From Bradyrhizobium diazoefficiens (lineage in GTDB: Bacteria; Pseudomonadota; Alphaproteobacteria; Rhizobiales; Xanthobacteraceae): a stretch of 64,000 nucleotides of DNA. Made by a program: the position numbers and the translations under genes. The stretch covers positions 62,001 through 126,000 of the forward strand of contig NZ_JAFCJE010000004.1 of assembly GCF_018131185.1 (NCBI RefSeq). Direction: 5' to 3'. The notes below the pieces were generated by a model, which saw nothing but the letters and a program-made list of their open reading frames with translations, was not told where the DNA came from and made no database searches. This document shows, piece after piece, positions 41,093-48,856 of this stretch (positions within the stretch are counted from its first letter, which is position 1; each line of letters opens with the position of its first letter).

Positions 41093-41325
41093 TAGTCGTC
41101 CTCGTCGAGTTTCGAGAACATCGCCCGCTGCAGACGCCATCCGCGCGGCCCGGCGCGTTTTGCCGGTTCGGCGGCGGCGGCCTGGCTGACGAGGGCAGGC
41201 TTGGATTCCTTGCCCCGCTCCTTGGCACGCAGGGGCGGCGGCCAGTGCGAAAGGTGCGTGCCCGTCGTCTCGCTGGCGCGCAGGTGGATCGGTGGCAGCC
41301 CTTTCCGGTCGGACGAGTCCTTCAT
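41092..41325 (-). CDS. small basic protein of unknown function
   Basis: 77 residues from the ATG at 41325, with AGGAGTGAGGT upstream. It is polar and Arg/Lys/Pro-rich (MKDSSDRKGLPPIHLRAS, then HWPPPLRAKERGKESKPAL) and ends in GWRLQRAMFSKLDEDD. It looks largely disordered, with an acidic end. Its stop touches the palindromic repeat after glmU. Function unknown. Confidence 0.65.
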   Translation of the reverse strand: MKDSSDRKGLPPIHLRASETTGTHLSHWPPPLRAKERGKESKPALVSQAAAAEPAKRAGPRGWRLQRAMFSKLDEDD

Positions 41326-41448
41326 GACCTCACTCCTAAACGGCAAGCGTTGGTCAGACTTGTTGACAACAGGTTAATGCGCGCGGTTTAAGGCCGGCCA
41401 ATTCGACGCAGGTGAAGCAGGGTGACGGGTCCATGCTGTCTCAATCAG

Positions 41449-41460
41449 CAATAATTATTG
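41449..41460. promoter_or_regulatory. A+T-rich palindrome upstream of glmS
   Basis: CAATAATTATTG, a perfect 12-base palindrome in an A+T-rich patch 85 bases before the glmS start. It could be an operator or promoter part. No other support. Confidence 0.25.
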
Positions 41461-41544
41461 AGTATCTGCTTCCTTGCGAACTTCGCTAAAAACCGAGCGC
41501 GTCGTTTAGGCGATTTTTCGACGATTTGGGGGATAGTGATCCGC

Positions 41545-43371
41545 ATGTGCGGAATTGTCGGCATTCTCGGGCGCGAGCCGGTTGCAGAGCAACTGGTCGA
41601 TTCGCTCAAACGTCTCGAATATCGCGGCTATGATTCCGCGGGCGTCGCCACACTCGAAGGCAAGCACCTGGAGCGCCGCCGCGCCGAGGGCAAGCTGAAG
41701 AATTTGGAGAAGCGGCTCGAAGCCGAGCCTCTGAAGGGCACCACCGGCATCGGCCACACCCGGTGGGCCACCCACGGCAAGCCGACCGTCAACAACGCCC
41801 ATCCGCATGCGACCGAACGCGTCGCCGTGGTCCACAACGGTATCATCGAGAACTTCCGCGAGCTGCGCGGGGAGCTCGAGAAGAAAGGCGCGGTGTTCCA
41901 CACCGAGACCGACACCGAGATCGTGCTGCATCTCGTCGACGATCTGCTCTCGCGCGGCAACAAGCCGGTCGAAGCCGTCAAGCTGGCGCTGGGGCGCCTG
42001 CGCGGCGCCTTCGCGCTCGGCTTCATCTTCGCCGGCGACAACGACCTCATGATCGGCGCCCGCAATGGCCCGCCGCTGGCGATCGGTTATGGCGACGGCG
42101 AGATGTATCTCGGCTCGGACGCCATCGCGCTCGGCCCGTTCACCGACACGATCAGCTATCTCGAGGACGGCGACTGGGTCGTGCTGACGCGCAAGAGCGC
42201 AACGATCTTCGACAAGGACGGCCACGCCGTCCAGCGCGACAAGATCAGGCACGCCGCCTCGACCTCGCTGGTCGACAAGGCCAATTACCGCCACTTCATG
42301 GCCAAGGAGATCCACGAGCAGCCGGAAGTTGTCGGTCACACGCTGGCGCGGTACGTCGACATGGCGACCGAGCGCGTCTCGCTGCCGGTCAAGCTGCCCT
42401 TCGACTTCAAGAATATCCAGCGCATCAACATCACCGCCTGCGGCACCGCGAGCTATGCCGGCTTCGTCGCAAAATACTGGTTCGAGCGCTTTGCGCGTCT
42501 TCCGGTCGAGGTCGATGTCGCGTCCGAATTCCGTTACCGCGAGGCGCCCTTGCGCAAGGGCGATCTCGCCATCTTCATCTCGCAGTCCGGCGAGACCGCC
42601 GACACGCTGGCGGCACTGCGCTATGCCAAGGCCGAGGGCGTGCACACGGTCGCCGTCGTCAACGTGCCGACCTCGACGATCGCGCGTGAGAGCGAGACCA
42701 TGCTGCAAACGCTGGCCGGCCCCGAGATCGGCGTCGCCTCGACCAAGGCCTTCACCTGTCAGCTCATGGTGCTGGCGAATCTTGCAATTGCGGCCGGCAA
42801 GGCTCGCGGCGAATTGTCCGACGAGGACGAGACCAAGCTGGTTCACGGCCTGGTCGAGATCCCGCGCCTGATGGCGGATGCGCTCACCACCGAGAACCAG
42901 ATCGAAAAGCTCGCGCACCGGATCGCCAAGTCCCGCGACGTGCTCTACCTCGGCCGCGGCACCAGCTTTCCGCTCGCGCTCGAAGGCGCACTGAAGTTGA
43001 AGGAGATCTCCTATATCCACGCCGAGGGCTATGCCGCCGGCGAGCTCAAGCACGGGCCGATCGCGTTGATCGACGAGACCATGCCAGTGGTCGTCATCGC
43101 CCCTTACGACAGGGTGTTTGAGAAGACGGTCTCCAACATGCAGGAGGTCGCCGCCCGCGGCGGCAACATCATCCTGATGACGGACGCGAAGGGCGCGGAG
43201 GAGGCGACGGTGGAGTCCCTCGTCACCATCGTCATGCCCGACATGGCGGCCGCCTTCACGCCGATGGTCTATGCCATCCCCGTGCAGCTGCTCGCCTATC
43301 ACACGGCTGTCGTGATGGGCACCGACGTCGACCAGCCGCGCAACCTCGCGAAATCGGTGACTGTGGAATAG
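41545..43371 (+). CDS. glmS: glutamine-fructose-6-phosphate aminotransferase (isomerizing)
   Basis: 608 residues. It makes glucosamine-6-phosphate from fructose-6-phosphate and glutamine, the first step of amino-sugar synthesis. The start must be MCGIVGILG at 41545, since Cys2 is the glutaminase nucleophile after Met removal; the frame is open upstream. The glutaminase domain includes HTRWATHGKP and HNGIIENF. Two SIS domains follow (CGTASYAGFVAKYWFE, SQSGETADTLAAL, then GRGTSFPLALEGALKLKEISYIHAE). The C-terminal end DQPRNLAKSVTVE is typical. Confidence 0.97.
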   Translation: MCGIVGILGREPVAEQLVDSLKRLEYRGYDSAGVATLEGKHLERRRAEGKLKNLEKRLEAEPLKGTTGIGHTRWATHGKPTVNNAHPHATERVAVVHNGIIENFRELRGELEKKGAVFHTETDTEIVLHLVDDLLSRGNKPVEAVKLALGRLRGAFALGFIFAGDNDLMIGARNGPPLAIGYGDGEMYLGSDAIALGPFTDTISYLEDGDWVVLTRKSATIFDKDGHAVQRDKIRHAASTSLVDKANYRHFMAKEIHEQPEVVGHTLARYVDMATERVSLPVKLPFDFKNIQRINITACGTASYAGFVAKYWFERFARLPVEVDVASEFRYREAPLRKGDLAIFISQSGETADTLAALRYAKAEGVHTVAVVNVPTSTIARESETMLQTLAGPEIGVASTKAFTCQLMVLANLAIAAGKARGELSDEDETKLVHGLVEIPRLMADALTTENQIEKLAHRIAKSRDVLYLGRGTSFPLALEGALKLKEISYIHAEGYAAGELKHGPIALIDETMPVVVIAPYDRVFEKTVSNMQEVAARGGNIILMTDAKGAEEATVESLVTIVMPDMAAAFTPMVYAIPVQLLAYHTAVVMGTDVDQPRNLAKSVTVE

Positions 43372-43455
43372 GCAGAAGGGATATCAACCGGTCGCGGTCT
43401 TCCAAAACCTGCTAGAAGACCCTAGCTTGTGTGCTGCGACCGACTTGGAACCCGA

Positions 43456-44226
43456 ATGACCCCCCGCGACGACGCGCCTGCGCCTTTAGATCCCCTTCCG
43501 GAACCGCATACCGGCCTGATGGGCCGCTTCCGCAATTATTTCCTGACCGGTCTCATCGTCACAGGACCGATCGCCATCACGCTGTATCTGGTCTGGTGGT
43601 TCGTCACCTGGGTCGATGGCGTGGTGCGGCCGTTCGTGCCGCTGGCCTACCGGCCGGAAACCTATCTGCCGTACGTCATTCCCGGCTGGGGACTGGTTGT
43701 CGCATTCTTCACGCTGACGCTGGTCGGCTTCCTCGCGGCCAACCTGATCGGCCGGACGCTGGTCGATGTCGGCGAAACGTTCCTCGGCCGGATCCCGGCC
43801 GTGCGCGCCATCTACCGCGGCCTGAAGCAGGTGTTCGAGACGCTGTTCTCGGGCAAGGGCTCGAGCTTCCGGAAAGTGGGCCTGGTCGAGTTTCCCTCGC
43901 CGGGCATGTGGTCGATCGTGCTGATCTCGCAATCGCCGAATGAAGAGGTCGCGCGCAGCCTGCCGGGGCAGGAGGAGCACGTCTCGGTGTTCCTGCCGTG
44001 CTCGCCGAACCCGACCACCGGGTTCTTCTTCTACGTGCCCAAGAGCAAGATCGTCGAAGTCGATATGAGCACGGAGGATGCCGCGACCCTGATCATGTCG
44101 GCCGGCGTGGTGCAGCCGGGTTCGGCGCCCGATCCGAAGAAGGCGGCGGCGCTTGCCGGCGTGGCGAATGCCGCGCGTATCGCCAACGCGTCGGCACGTC
44201 AGCCCGAGCCTGCGAAGGTGGAGTAG
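43456..44226 (+). CDS. DUF502 family membrane protein
   Basis: 256 residues. Two membrane helices (YFLTGLIVTGPIAITLYLVWWFV and GLVVAFFTLTLVGFLAANLIG) are followed by a soluble domain with IPAVRAIYRGLKQVFETLF, VGLVEFPSPGMWSIVLIS and FLPCSPNPTTGFFFYVPKSKIVEVDMS, all typical of DUF502. The tail is Ala-rich. The family is widespread, including plants, and its role is not known. It often sits between glmS and recG in this group. Here two dehydrogenase genes lie in between. ATG at 43456. Confidence 0.9.
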   Translation: MTPRDDAPAPLDPLPEPHTGLMGRFRNYFLTGLIVTGPIAITLYLVWWFVTWVDGVVRPFVPLAYRPETYLPYVIPGWGLVVAFFTLTLVGFLAANLIGRTLVDVGETFLGRIPAVRAIYRGLKQVFETLFSGKGSSFRKVGLVEFPSPGMWSIVLISQSPNEEVARSLPGQEEHVSVFLPCSPNPTTGFFFYVPKSKIVEVDMSTEDAATLIMSAGVVQPGSAPDPKKAAALAGVANAARIANASARQPEPAKVE

Positions 44227-44327
44227 GGCCATTCCCTTGTGGGATGGCGCCGGTCACGCGCGCGCTGGCGTCCTCTGCTAGTCTCCTGTCGAGCCGAGCG
44301 CCTCGCCCGGCGTTCGACCTGGAGTGC

Positions 44328-45188
44328 ATGATGTCCAAAACCATTGCGATCCTCGCGCCCGGCGCCATGGGCAGCGCCGTCGCCCGCCGCCTCAGCGAGC
44401 ATGGCGCGCGCGTGCTGACGTCCCTGGCGGGGCGGAGCGAGGCGACGCGCAAGCGCGCAGCAGACGCCGGCATGATCGGCGCCGATGACGACGCGATCGC
44501 AGGTGCCGACATCATTCTTTCGATCGTGCCGCCGGGCGAAGCCGTCGCACTGGCTGAACGGCTGGCGTCGCTGATCGTCAGACGCGAGAAGAAGCCGGTC
44601 GTGGTCGATTGCAACGCGGTCAACGTCGACACCGTGTTGCGGATCGAGGAGATCATCGGCTCGGCGCAGGCCCCCTTCGTCGATGGCGGCATCATCGGAT
44701 TTCCGCCGCAGCCCGGCGGCAAGAGCCCGGCCTTCTACATGTCCGGCGAATACGCCAAGGATGTCGTCGTGCTGAAGGATCTCGGTCTCGACGTGCGGAT
44801 CGTCGAAGGCCCGGTCGGCGCGGCGTCCGCGCTGAAAATGTCCTACGCCGGGATCGTCAAGGGCCTCGCCGGCATCGGATCGGCCATGGTGATCGCGGCA
44901 ACGAAAGCGGGCGCGGCCGACGCACTGCGCGAAGAACTGGCGCTGAGCCAACCCGCGATCCTGGCCCGGCTCGAAGTCGCGCTGCCGGACATGATTCCGA
45001 AAGCCTATCGCTGGGTCGCGGAGATGCGGGAGATCTCCGGTTTCCTCGGGCCCGACCATCCGGCCAGCCAGATTTACGAGGGCTTCGCGCGCTGGTTCGA
45101 GCATCTGGCGGAAGATGCGAAGGGCAAGGCGGTGGATGCGGAGCTGATGAAGGCGTTCGCGGCGGGGATCGCGCGGAAGAAGGCCTGA
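44328..45188 (+). CDS. NAD(P)-binding dehydrogenase with DUF1932 C-terminus
   Basis: 286 residues. The N-terminal Rossmann fold (IAILAPGAMGSAVARRLSEHG) and DIILSIVPPGEAVALAE resemble 6-phosphogluconate/3-hydroxyisobutyrate dehydrogenases. The expected substrate-loop motif is replaced by VDGGIIGFPPQPGG. The C-terminal helical part (LKMSYAGIVKGLAGIGSAMVIAA) contains the Lys-x-x-x-x position typical of this superfamily and fits DUF1932. Two adjacent ATGs (44328 and 44331) follow GGAG. Substrate unknown. Confidence 0.85.
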   Translation: MMSKTIAILAPGAMGSAVARRLSEHGARVLTSLAGRSEATRKRAADAGMIGADDDAIAGADIILSIVPPGEAVALAERLASLIVRREKKPVVVDCNAVNVDTVLRIEEIIGSAQAPFVDGGIIGFPPQPGGKSPAFYMSGEYAKDVVVLKDLGLDVRIVEGPVGAASALKMSYAGIVKGLAGIGSAMVIAATKAGAADALREELALSQPAILARLEVALPDMIPKAYRWVAEMREISGFLGPDHPASQIYEGFARWFEHLAEDAKGKAVDAELMKAFAAGIARKKA

Positions 45189-45214
45189 TCGCTTTGGGCT
45201 CACTCGCCGTTCGC

Positions 45215-45282
45215 TGAAGCAATCCAGACTGTCGCCGCGGAAGGATTCTGGATTGCTTCACTGCGCTCGCAATGACGGGGAG
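45215..45282. repeat. inverted repeat GAAGCAATCCAGA
   Basis: TGAAGCAATCCAGA (45215-45228) and its exact complement TCTGGATTGCTTCA (45247-45260), followed by CTGCGCTCGCAATGACG. This resembles a repeat found widely between genes in Bradyrhizobium-type chromosomes. It lies between the two dehydrogenase genes and may end the first transcript. Confidence 0.75.
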
Positions 45283-45347
45283 GAGACGCCGCGGAGCCCA
45301 TCTGTTATTGTCTCTGTGGCAGCTGTTCGTGTGCAATGGGAGTTCGA

Positions 45348-46277
45348 ATGAGAGTGCTCGTCATCGGCGCAGGGGCGCTTGGCGGCTATTACGGAGCTTG
45401 TCTGGCCCGTGCAGGCCGCGACGTGACCTTTCTCGTGCGCGAGACGCGGGCCGAGCAATTGCGGCAGAACGAATTGCAGGTCGTGAGCCCGCACGGCGAT
45501 TTTGCCGTGCATCCGACGATCCTGCTGGCAAGCGATCTCAAGGAGCCATTCGATCTCGTGCTCGTCGGCGTCAAGGCCTACTCGCTCGATGACGCGATGA
45601 GCCAGTTTGCGCCCGCCGTCGGCACGAGCACGATGATCCTTCCAATCCTGAACGGGCTGAAGCATGTCGACGCTCTCACCACAAGGTTCGGCGCCGCTCG
45701 TGTCCTCGGCGGTCTCGCGAATGTCAGTGCCGGGCTGGATGCCGATGGCCGGGTCGTTCAGTTCATGGCCAACCAGACCATCATTTTCGGCGAGATCGAG
45801 GGCGCATTAAGTGAACGCGCGCTCGCGCTGGAGACGCTGCTCGGTGTTCCCGGCATCGACGTGCGCGCCAGCGAAGCGATCATGCAGGACATGTGGGAGA
45901 AGTTCGTGCAGCTCTCGACGCTCGCCGGCATCACCTGCCTGATGCGTGCAAGCATCGGAGACATCCTGGCCGTGCCGAACGGCGAGCAGTCCATCTTCCG
46001 CCTGTTCGCCGAATGCTGCGCCGTTGCGACGGCCTCGGGATACGAGCCGCGCGCTCCCTTCATCGAGTTTGACCGCAAGCTCTTCACGACGCTGGATTCG
46101 CCGCTGAAGGCCTCGATGCTGCGCGACATCGAGCGCGGTTCGGTCACCGAGTCCGAGCACATCCTTGGCGATATGGCCAATCGCGCCCGCGCGCTCGGCA
46201 TCGAGACGCCGCTGCTGGATCTGGCCCGCGCGCATGTGGCGGCCTATGAAGTGGGGCGCCGAAGAGCCGCGAGCTAA
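45348..46277 (+). CDS. ketopantoate reductase family protein (PanE/ApbA type)
   Basis: 309 residues. It starts MRVLVIGAGALGGYYGACLARAG (nucleotide loop) at 45348 with GGGAG upstream. It has VLVGVKAYSLDDAM with the family Lys, ILNGLKHVD (NG motif), and a C-terminal helical domain (MWEKFVQLSTLAGITCLMRASIGDI). PanE reduces 2-dehydropantoate to pantoate for CoA synthesis. Many paralogues have other substrates, so I leave the symbol empty. It overlaps the 3' end of recG by four bases. Confidence 0.87.
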   Translation: MRVLVIGAGALGGYYGACLARAGRDVTFLVRETRAEQLRQNELQVVSPHGDFAVHPTILLASDLKEPFDLVLVGVKAYSLDDAMSQFAPAVGTSTMILPILNGLKHVDALTTRFGAARVLGGLANVSAGLDADGRVVQFMANQTIIFGEIEGALSERALALETLLGVPGIDVRASEAIMQDMWEKFVQLSTLAGITCLMRASIGDILAVPNGEQSIFRLFAECCAVATASGYEPRAPFIEFDRKLFTTLDSPLKASMLRDIERGSVTESEHILGDMANRARALGIETPLLDLARAHVAAYEVGRRRAAS

Positions 46278-48382
46278 CCTGCTCCGATCAGCGGGATCGC
46301 CTCGTCGCGCTCGTAGAGATACAGCAGGCACCGCAGCGCCTCGCCGCGTTCGCCCTTCAGCTTCGGATCGTCCTTCAGGATCCGCAGCGCCTCGTCACGA
46401 GCCTGGGTAATGAGCTGGCCGTGAACTTCCGAGCGCGCGATGCGGTAGCCGGGCAGGCCGCTCTGGCGCACGCCGAGCACGTCGCCTTCGCCGCGCAGCT
46501 TCAAGTCCTCCTCGGCGATGCGAAAACCGTCGGTGGTCTCGCGGATCACCTTCAGCCGGGCCTTCGACATCTCGCCGAGCGGCTCCGAATAGAGCAGGAT
46601 GCAGGTCGAGGCCTCCGAGCCGCGTCCGATGCGGCCACGGAGCTGGTGCAACTGGGCAAGTCCGAACCGCTCGGCGTTCTCGATCACCATGATCGTCGCG
46701 GCGGGCACGTCGACGCCGACCTCGACCACGGTGGTCGCGACCAGAAGGCCGATCTCGTGGGCGGCGAACTGGCCCATCACGCGGTCCTTCTCGGTGCCCT
46801 TCATCTGGCCGTGGACGAGGCCGACACGCTCGCCGAAACGCTTTTGCAGGCTCTCGAAACGCTTGGTCGCGTTGGTGAGATGCTCGGTGCCTTCAGCCTC
46901 GGATTCCTCGACCAGAGGGCAGATCCAGTAGACCAGCTTGCCGGTTTCGAGGGCGCGCCCGACACCGTCCATCACCTCGCCGAGCCGGCTCATGGCGACG
47001 GCGCGGGTGTCGATGGGTTGCCGGCCGGCAGGCTTCTCGCGCAGCTCGGAGATGTCCATGTCGCCGAAATAGGTCAGCACCAGCGTGCGCGGGATCGGGG
47101 TCGCGCTCAGCACCAGCACGTCGACGGCTTCGCCCTTGGACGTCAGCGCAAGCCGTTCGCGCACGCCAAAGCGATGCTGCTCGTCGACGACGGCGAGCGC
47201 AAGATCATGGAAGATCACATCGTCCTGGATCAGCGCATGGGTACCGACGAGCAGGTCGATCTCGCCTGCGGCGAGCCGGGCGACGATCTCGCGCCGCTCC
47301 TTGCCTTTTTCGCGGCCAGTGAGGATGGCGACGCGCATGCCGGCGCGCTCGGCGAGCGGGGCGATGGTCTTGATGTGCTGGCGCGCCAGGATCTCGGTCG
47401 GGGCCATCAGCGCGGCCTGCTTGCCGACTTCGGCGACGGCGGCGGCAGCGAGCAGCGCCACGACCGTTTTGCCCGAGCCAACGTCGCCCTGGAGGAGCCG
47501 CAGCATGCGCACGGGCTGTTGCAGGTCTTCAGCGATGGCGGCGGCGGCGCTGCGCTGCGAAGGCGTCAGTGCGTAGGGCAGGGCGTCGATGATCTTGCTG
47601 CGGAGGTGACCGTCGCCGGCATTGCGGACGCCGGCGGGACGGCGGAGTTGCGCGCGGATCAGGGCGAGCGCGAGCTGGCCGGCCAGAAGCTCGTCGAAGG
47701 CGAGGCGCGACCAGAACGGCTGGTCGGGCAGGATGTCCGTGAGCTCGACCGGCTGGTGCACGCGATTGAACGCTTCTGCGATCGGCGGAAAATGACACCT
47801 GCGCATCACTTCCGGGCTGATCCATTCCGGCAGGGCCGGCAGCTTCTGCAAGGCCTGCGCGATCGCGCGGCGGAGCGAGCCGAGCGCGAGGCCCTCGGTC
47901 AGGGGATAGACCGGATCGATGCCGGAGAGTTTCGAGATCGCTTCCTCGTCGAGCACGCGGTCGGGATGCACGATCTGCGGAATACCGTCGTACATCTGAA
48001 GCGTGCCGGAGACGTAGCGCTTCTCGCCGACCGGCAGCAGCTTCTCGACATAGCCGGGCTTGGCGCGGAAGAAGGTCAGCACGACGTCGCCGGTGTCGTC
48101 GCTGGCGTAGACCAGATACGGCGCGCGTGCGTTGCGCGGCGGGGGTGGGCGGTGGCGGTCGACCGTCACCTCCAGCGTCACCATGGTTCCCTGCACGGCG
48201 TCGCTGATTTTTGGCCGCGCGCGGCGGTCTATCACCTGGGTCGGCAAATGCAGCAGCAGATCGACCAGCCGCGGCGTCTCGCTCCGGCTGAGCAAATATT
48301 GCAGCAGCTTGTCCTGCTTCGGACCGACGCCGGGCAGGCTGGTCACGGCAGCAAACAGCGGATTGAGCAGGCTGGGGCGCAT
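46274..48382 (-). CDS. recG: ATP-dependent DNA helicase RecG
   Basis: 702 residues. It drives branch migration and fork reversal during recombination and repair. The N-terminal wedge/OB part (VTLEVTVDRHRPPPPRNARAPYLVYASDDTGDVVLTFF) is followed by an SF2 motor: GDVGSGKTVVALLAA, VVDEQHRFGV, SATPIPRTL, and a C-terminal half with ATTVVEVGVDVP and QLRGRIGRG. It ends in the wedge-linked RARDEALRILKDDPKL helix. It is divergent from sdhE and mfd, with which it is often neighbour in rhizobia. Confidence 0.97.
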   Translation of the reverse strand: MRPSLLNPLFAAVTSLPGVGPKQDKLLQYLLSRSETPRLVDLLLHLPTQVIDRRARPKISDAVQGTMVTLEVTVDRHRPPPPRNARAPYLVYASDDTGDVVLTFFRAKPGYVEKLLPVGEKRYVSGTLQMYDGIPQIVHPDRVLDEEAISKLSGIDPVYPLTEGLALGSLRRAIAQALQKLPALPEWISPEVMRRCHFPPIAEAFNRVHQPVELTDILPDQPFWSRLAFDELLAGQLALALIRAQLRRPAGVRNAGDGHLRSKIIDALPYALTPSQRSAAAAIAEDLQQPVRMLRLLQGDVGSGKTVVALLAAAAVAEVGKQAALMAPTEILARQHIKTIAPLAERAGMRVAILTGREKGKERREIVARLAAGEIDLLVGTHALIQDDVIFHDLALAVVDEQHRFGVRERLALTSKGEAVDVLVLSATPIPRTLVLTYFGDMDISELREKPAGRQPIDTRAVAMSRLGEVMDGVGRALETGKLVYWICPLVEESEAEGTEHLTNATKRFESLQKRFGERVGLVHGQMKGTEKDRVMGQFAAHEIGLLVATTVVEVGVDVPAATIMVIENAERFGLAQLHQLRGRIGRGSEASTCILLYSEPLGEMSKARLKVIRETTDGFRIAEEDLKLRGEGDVLGVRQSGLPGYRIARSEVHGQLITQARDEALRILKDDPKLKGERGEALRCLLYLYERDEAIPLIGAG

Positions 48383-48410
48383 CAGGCGAATCTAGGATCG
48401 TTTCGGCCCG

Positions 48411-48458
48411 TCATGCCCGGCTTTATGCCGGGCATCCACGTCTTTTTTCAGCCTTCGT
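48411..48458 (+). repeat. ATGCCCGG hairpin repeat with T-run
   Basis: CGTCATGCCCGG-cttta-TGCCGGGCATCCACG; arms ATGCCCGG (48413-48420) and CCGGGCAT (48428-48435), TTTTTT at 48453. A repeat common in Bradyrhizobium genomes, here in the recG-sdhE divergent gap. Confidence 0.65.
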
Positions 48459-48565
48459 CCGGGCATCCGGTCATGCCAAATCGAGGGCTGACAGGGCCAT
48501 CCCGAGTGGCTATATCAACCCCGCCCGGCACGTCCGGGCTTTCTGCGTTTGACTGGATTTGAGAC

Positions 48566-48856
48566 ATGACGGGAACGACACGATCGAGCAGCGGGCTGGA
48601 CGACCGCCGCAAGCGGCTGCTGTTCCGCTGCTGGCACCGCGGCACGCGCGAGATGGACCTGATTCTCGGCCGCTTCGCGGATGCCGAGATCGGCAATTTG
48701 TCCGATGCCGAGCTCGCCGAGCTCGAGACGCTGCTCGAGGTCAACGATCCCGATCTCTATGCCGCCATCACCGGCGACAAGGTGCTGCCGGCTGATGTCA
48801 CCGGCGCGCTGTTTGCCCGCATCAAGGCCTATCCGATCGCGGACGGCAGCGTATGA
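48566..48856 (+). CDS. sdhE: succinate dehydrogenase assembly factor 2 (FAD assembly factor)
   Basis: 96 residues. SdhE helps covalent attachment of FAD to SdhA. The signature RGxxE is HRGTREMD here, near residue 28, preceded by RRKRLLFRCW. The following helices (LILGRFADAEIGNLSDAELAELETLLEVNDPDLYAAITG) fit the five-helix fold. The stop overlaps the mfd start by four bases (ATGA), a coupled arrangement. The A-S-G-rich N-terminus is a normal extension in alphaproteobacteria. Confidence 0.94.
   Translation: MTGTTRSSSGLDDRRKRLLFRCWHRGTREMDLILGRFADAEIGNLSDAELAELETLLEVNDPDLYAAITGDKVLPADVTGALFARIKAYPIADGSV

Noticed and set aside
41326..41544. glmS ribozyme/riboswitch upstream of glmS
   Set aside because: That element belongs to Gram-positive bacteria. 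No matching core was seen here, only an A+T-rich palindrome.
41506..43302. A 598-codon open frame antisense to glmS
   Set aside because: Shadow of glmS with no motif and no ribosome site.
46421..48562. A 713-codon open frame antisense to recG
   Set aside because: Shadow of recG; its Asp/Gly/Ala/His-rich composition is typical of antisense frames in this genome.
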